DNA from: JAUPVL01 sp964481235
GTDB lineage: Bacteria > Patescibacteriota > Saccharimonadia > CAILAD01 > BJGX01
Direction: 5' to 3'
Length of the DNA stretch: 64,000 nucleotides
NCBI GenBank assembly: GCA_964481235.1
Contig: CAYZYH010000001.1
Coordinates: 31,319-95,318 of the forward strand
Shown here: positions 60,950 to 64,000 of the stretch, one piece after another
How the letters are laid out: each line of letters opens with the position of its first letter
Numbering within the stretch: position 1 is the stretch's first letter
Notes under the pieces: model-generated
Told to the model about the DNA's origin: nothing
Databases searched by the model: none
What the model saw: only the letters and a program-made list of their open reading frames with translations
Translations under genes and position numbers: made by a program

Positions 60950-61342
60950 GTGAGCGATACGTTGGTGCTCAACCCCAAGAAGGTCGAAGAGATCTTTCTT
61001 GACTGTCTCTACCGAGACGGCGAGGACACTACTAACCACGTTTTGGTAGAGGGAATTGTTGCCAACTACGGGCTTCACCCCGAACGTCTCGAGAGTCATC
61101 GTGAAGAAGTTATTGCCTTGCTGGCCGAACTACCAGATGAGTTTCGCGAGAACGGTGGCGGTGGCTGGAGTTTTCTCAACGCCTGCAACGACAGACACGG
61201 CAACTTGTGGACCGGATTACACAGCATTATGGAGCAACTAATAGTGATGGGTGTGGCACTAGGCCTTGTTCATTACCAGCTCCCCAAGGAGATGTGGTCT
61301 GTGCTACCCGGTGGTATGCCATACTTTTCTATTCGTATCTAG
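60950..61342 (+). CDS. Hypothetical conserved protein
   Basis: A 130-residue protein from GTG 60950, with AAAGGA 6 nt upstream. PDEFRENGGGGWSFLNACNDRHGNLWTGLHSIMEQLIVMG, then LPKEMWSVLPGGMPYF, is a strongly conserved pattern that I have seen in bacterial and phage hypothetical proteins of unknown role (memory only). A perfect promoter and a strong terminator surround it, so it is likely highly expressed. It is somewhat GC-richer than core genes (50% in a counted line) and might belong to the adjoining transferred segment. Confidence 0.75.
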   Translation: MSDTLVLNPKKVEEIFLDCLYRDGEDTTNHVLVEGIVANYGLHPERLESHREEVIALLAELPDEFRENGGGGWSFLNACNDRHGNLWTGLHSIMEQLIVMGVALGLVHYQLPKEMWSVLPGGMPYFSIRI

Positions 61343-61360
61343 TACACCCAATGGGTTTAT

Positions 61361-61403
61361 AAGCCCCGGAGAGAGTCACCGACTCACCTCGGGGCTCTTT
61401 TTA
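61361..61403 (+). terminator. Rho-independent terminator
   Basis: AGCCCCG and CGGGGCT enclose an inner GAGTC/GACTC hairpin, followed by CTTTTTATAA. Confidence 0.85.
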
Positions 61404-61411
61404 TAATAAGC

Positions 61412-61693
61412 TCATTGGTTTTTAATGCCATCGAGTCGCAGAGTATCTGACTCATCGCTGTGAACACCGGCCGAGCCCACATGTTTATCACTTATTTTGG
61501 CTCCGTTTTTTATTACGTGTACTAGCGCCATGGCATGGCCACGCCCTAAGTCAAAATCGTCTTTGAGCCAAGCAACTATTTCGCCAGACTTTGTCTCGGC
61601 CCCATAGCCTTTGGCCTTAGCCAGAACTATAAACTCGTTTGGTGTTTTGCCAGTTTGTTTCTCTATATTGTCTAAGTATGCTTGAAACGACAT
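61412..61693 (-). CDS. DUF4287 family protein
   Basis: A 93-residue protein matching DUF4287 (SFQAYLDNIEKQTGKTPNEFIVLAKAKG, then GEIVAWLKDDFDLGRGHAMALVHVIKNG), a small helical domain found in Actinobacteria and others. AGAGG lies 6 nt before the ATG. The 9-bp gap to the DUF1428 gene upstream suggests an operon. Function not known. Confidence 0.85.
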   Translation of the reverse strand: MSFQAYLDNIEKQTGKTPNEFIVLAKAKGYGAETKSGEIVAWLKDDFDLGRGHAMALVHVIKNGAKISDKHVGSAGVHSDESDTLRLDGIKNQ

Positions 61694-61702
61694 GTTGTAC
61701 CT

Positions 61703-62083
61703 CTAGCCCTCTACTACAACTTCAAAACCGCCGTAGGCCATCTTTTTCATATCGTTGGGCATTTCAAAACTCGTTTGGTCTTTATATTCTTCGCTCATCT
61801 CTTGCATTACTTTTTTGTTTACTTCGTCTCTGTGCTCTTTAGACTTAAAGACAATAAAAGAAAACCACACGTTCTCATCGGCACCGGCACCCGCCATCTC
61901 TTTATAGTCTCGTGATTTTTCATCGCCCTGCTCGTGCTGCACAAGGTCGTCACCTCGACACTCAAAGTATTGCAAAGCACCGTGCTTCATCCACGAGTCG
62001 CGCCCCATCATTGCCATTTCTTCGTACTCAGCTTCTTTACCTTTTGGTACTACTAGCACAAACCCATCTACATATTTTGACAT
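61703..62083 (-). CDS. DUF1428 family protein
   Basis: A 126-residue protein: MSKYVDGFVLVVPKGKEAEYEEMAMMGRDSWMKHGALQYFECRGDD and VWFSFIVFKSKEHRDEVNKKVM are characteristic of DUF1428, a ferredoxin-like alpha/beta fold related to dimeric alpha/beta barrels. AAAGGA is placed well before the ATG. It lies 27 bp downstream of hsdR on the same strand. Function unknown; no obvious link to restriction. Confidence 0.88.
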   Translation of the reverse strand: MSKYVDGFVLVVPKGKEAEYEEMAMMGRDSWMKHGALQYFECRGDDLVQHEQGDEKSRDYKEMAGAGADENVWFSFIVFKSKEHRDEVNKKVMQEMSEEYKDQTSFEMPNDMKKMAYGGFEVVVEG

Positions 62084-62110
62084 ATATTCCTTTCTTAAAT
62101 TATGAATTTC

Positions 62111-64000
62111 TTATACCTTCTCTACAAAAGTATCGATAAACTCAGTAAGTTTTTTTGATACTCTTTTGAATACTGTATCTCGCTCAAGTATTCTTGGTTG
62201 TTCTTTGAGAGTTGCTACTAGTTCATCTCGCCTAGGTTTGAGGCCAGTAAATAAGTATTCATCTACCAATCGCTGCATTTGCTGTGGTTCTATATTCTCA
62301 TCTCTACACATTTGTTCAAACGCTTGCAGCTTTTCTTTCTCCCAGAAGTTATCAAACTCATTTTCTACTTTTTCACTATCTTCTATTTGAGGCAGGGTGC
62401 TTTTTATAAACTTTTCTATAAGCTCTCTTTTGCTTCTTAGCTCTGGATCGCCAGCCAATATGTTGTTAATAGTATTTTGAATATTTAGTTTTTCTTCTTC
62501 GCTTGAGTCTACCATTTTGGCAATAAGTCGAAGTATATAGTCTACATTTATCTCATCTCTACTTATTAGTTCGAGGTCAAAATCTACATCGTCGAGAATT
62601 GATACTTTTTCTACATCATTTCTTGTACGGTCATAAATGTCTAGGTACTTACTTTTAAAGTCTTCAAATGTTTGTTCTTCTATACCCAAATCTTCAAAAG
62701 TAAAATCTACAAAAGATTCTAGTACATTTTTTACTCTCAAGAGCTCACGGAAACTTGTTACAAATTGCAGTTGCTGTTCTTCGCTAATAAGCTTGTCTAC
62801 GTCTTGCGGATCGTTTGCTATCTTTTGCATTTCTTTTAGCATGGCGTTAAATTCTGCTACATACTGTTCGTATGGCTTGATGAATATTATCTCTTTGGCA
62901 TCTTTGCTGCTATATAGAGCCACCGCCTCATCAGTGTATTTTTTGAGGTTTCGAAACACCACTATATTACCTTGCGATTTTTGATCGTTGAGAATTCTAT
63001 TGGTACGAGAGTAGGCCTGTATAAGCCCGTGGAATTTCAGATTCTTATCTACATAGAGCGTATTGAGTGTCTTACTATCAAACCCAGTCAAAAACATATT
63101 GACCACTAGCAAAATATCTATCTCTCGCTTTTTTACTTTTTTGGCAATATCTCTGTAATAATTATAAAAGCTTTTGCTATCACGAGTAGTAAAGTTGGTG
63201 CCAAACATTGCGTTATAGTCAGATATATAGCTCTCTAACTTGTCTCGGCTATGTTTATTTATCTGCCCGCCACCTTCTATATGTATTTCACTATCAAGTA
63301 TGCCATTGGCGTCTTTGTCTTCTTCATTGGCTGTGTAGCTAAATATAGTTGCCACTTTCAGATTGAGCTCGTCGGCTTCTTTCTTAGCCTTAAATATTTC
63401 GTAATATTTTGTCAGCACATCTACACTACTTACACAAAATATAGCATTGAATTCTTTGGAGTGAGTTTTTCTACTGTGGTTAGCTATTATGTAATCAACG
63501 ATTTTTTCTAGTCGCTTTGGCGACTCCATTAGTTCTTTTATATCTATGCCCTCGACATCTATATCTGTATCGTTTTTGCTAGTGTGCTTTTGTTTGTATT
63601 TACCTACATATTCCACCGAAAACTTCAGCACATTATCGTCTTTTATGGCATCGGTTATGACATACTTATGCAAACAATCACCAAATAGATCTTTGGTGGT
63701 ACGTTTGTTGGCCCCACTACCACTCGCATTCTCAGCGAGTATGGGCGTACCGGTAAAGCCAAACATTTGTTTGTTGGTAAAAAACTCAGTTATTTTTTTG
63801 TGAGTAGCGCCAAACTGGCTTCTGTGACATTCATCAAAGATAAACACTATCTTTTTGTCTTGCTGCTTTTGCATACTCGACAAGTGCCTGGCTGACGAAA
63901 TAGCATTATTGAGCTTTTGTATAGTTGTGACTATTAGTTTACTCTCACCCCCAAATTGCTTGACGAGCATACGAGTATCATCTGTACCATCTACACTACC
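62111..64000 (-). CDS. hsdR: Type I restriction enzyme R subunit (5' end beyond window)
   Basis: The frame is open to the window edge (position 64000), with no convincing start, so this is the C-terminal 629 residues. The motor has FIFDECHRSQFG (Walker B/DEAH-like), FGFTGTPI and the second RecA-like lobe VVNMFLTGFDSKTLNTLYVDKNL, IQAYSRTNRI, as in HsdR. The helical C-terminal domain that contacts the methyltransferase follows (about 430-620). The PD-(D/E)xK nuclease and Walker A motif would be upstream. HsdM and HsdS are not in the window. Confidence 0.9.
   Translation of the reverse strand, partial: GSVDGTDDTRMLVKQFGGESKLIVTTIQKLNNAISSARHLSSMQKQQDKKIVFIFDECHRSQFGATHKKITEFFTNKQMFGFTGTPILAENASGSGANKRTTKDLFGDCLHKYVITDAIKDDNVLKFSVEYVGKYKQKHTSKNDTDIDVEGIDIKELMESPKRLEKIVDYIIANHSRKTHSKEFNAIFCVSSVDVLTKYYEIFKAKKEADELNLKVATIFSYTANEEDKDANGILDSEIHIEGGGQINKHSRDKLESYISDYNAMFGTNFTTRDSKSFYNYYRDIAKKVKKREIDILLVVNMFLTGFDSKTLNTLYVDKNLKFHGLIQAYSRTNRILNDQKSQGNIVVFRNLKKYTDEAVALYSSKDAKEIIFIKPYEQYVAEFNAMLKEMQKIANDPQDVDKLISEEQQLQFVTSFRELLRVKNVLESFVDFTFEDLGIEEQTFEDFKSKYLDIYDRTRNDVEKVSILDDVDFDLELISRDEINVDYILRLIAKMVDSSEEEKLNIQNTINNILAGDPELRSKRELIEKFIKSTLPQIEDSEKVENEFDNFWEKEKLQAFEQMCRDENIEPQQMQRLVDEYLFTGLKPRRDELVATLKEQPRILERDTVFKRVSKKLTEFIDTFVEKV

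Noticed and set aside
62111..63970. hsdR starting at ATG 63970
   Set aside because: The frame continues without a stop to the window edge and lacks the Walker A and nuclease parts; the ATG is internal.

Overview
The window looks like chromosome of a Patescibacteria/CPR bacterium, most likely Candidatus Saccharibacteria (TM7). This assignment is inference from content: a low-GC, densely packed, standard-code genome with ordinary use of TGA as stop; core genes of reduced bacteria; actinobacteria-like small families (TIGR03086-like, MATIRDSC-type zinc ribbon, Rpf-like muralytic domain); many cell-surface proteins (LCP, signal peptidase I, two HtrA-type proteases, beta-helix protein); and a heliorhodopsin, which points to an illuminated freshwater-type habitat. 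I saw no tRNA, rRNA, CRISPR array, insertion sequence or integrase.

Layout. 1-5.5 kb is a minus-strand core block (mreB partial, CPBP protease, rseP, uppS, frr, tsf, rpsB) with a structured leader before rpsB. 5.5-13.6 kb holds an EamA transporter, a DinB-like protein, an ABC exporter, small membrane proteins, an Rpf-like secreted protein and pyrF-pyrE. 13.6-17.3 kb is an accessory block: a 32-residue Cys-containing ORF in its own transcription unit, a winged-helix/coiled-coil-like protein, and a GHKL (Bergerat-fold) ATPase translationally coupled to an unknown protein. Both larger units have consensus promoters with palindromes just downstream. 17.3-32.6 kb is mostly housekeeping: LOG protein, phosphatase, an 898-codon membrane serine protease ORF, lysozyme-like protein, rpmE, prfA-prmC, HtrA, LCP, lepB, parAB and rplU.

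32.7-45.6 kb contains an alpha/beta hydrolase-GNAT pair, trxB next to a heliorhodopsin, a cupin, a Dda/RecD-like helicase, typA, a DUF2779 nuclease-like protein and a beta-helix surface protein. 45.6-50.9 kb is a scarred region: a Nudix/low-molecular-weight phosphatase fusion behind a possible leaderless leader peptide, a gene frameshifted at a poly-A run, a pseudogene scar, and a P-type Ca2+-ATPase-like pump. 51-56.5 kb includes a TMEM175-like channel and a cluster of Nudix, double P-loop kinase, APH-like kinase and nucleotidyltransferase genes. 57-60.25 kb is a clearly GC-richer island (hand-counted lines 60-68% G+C) with a flotillin-like SPFH protein and two unknowns; a 32-bp near-identical repeat lies at either side of the SPFH gene. 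The end holds DUF4287 and DUF1428 proteins and a 5'-truncated type I restriction hsdR.

Two regulatory themes recur. Many start codons lie 6-10 nt after a TATAAT-like box with no room for a ribosome binding site, which suggests leaderless mRNAs. Several other promoters share a GCTAAAAT -10 region.
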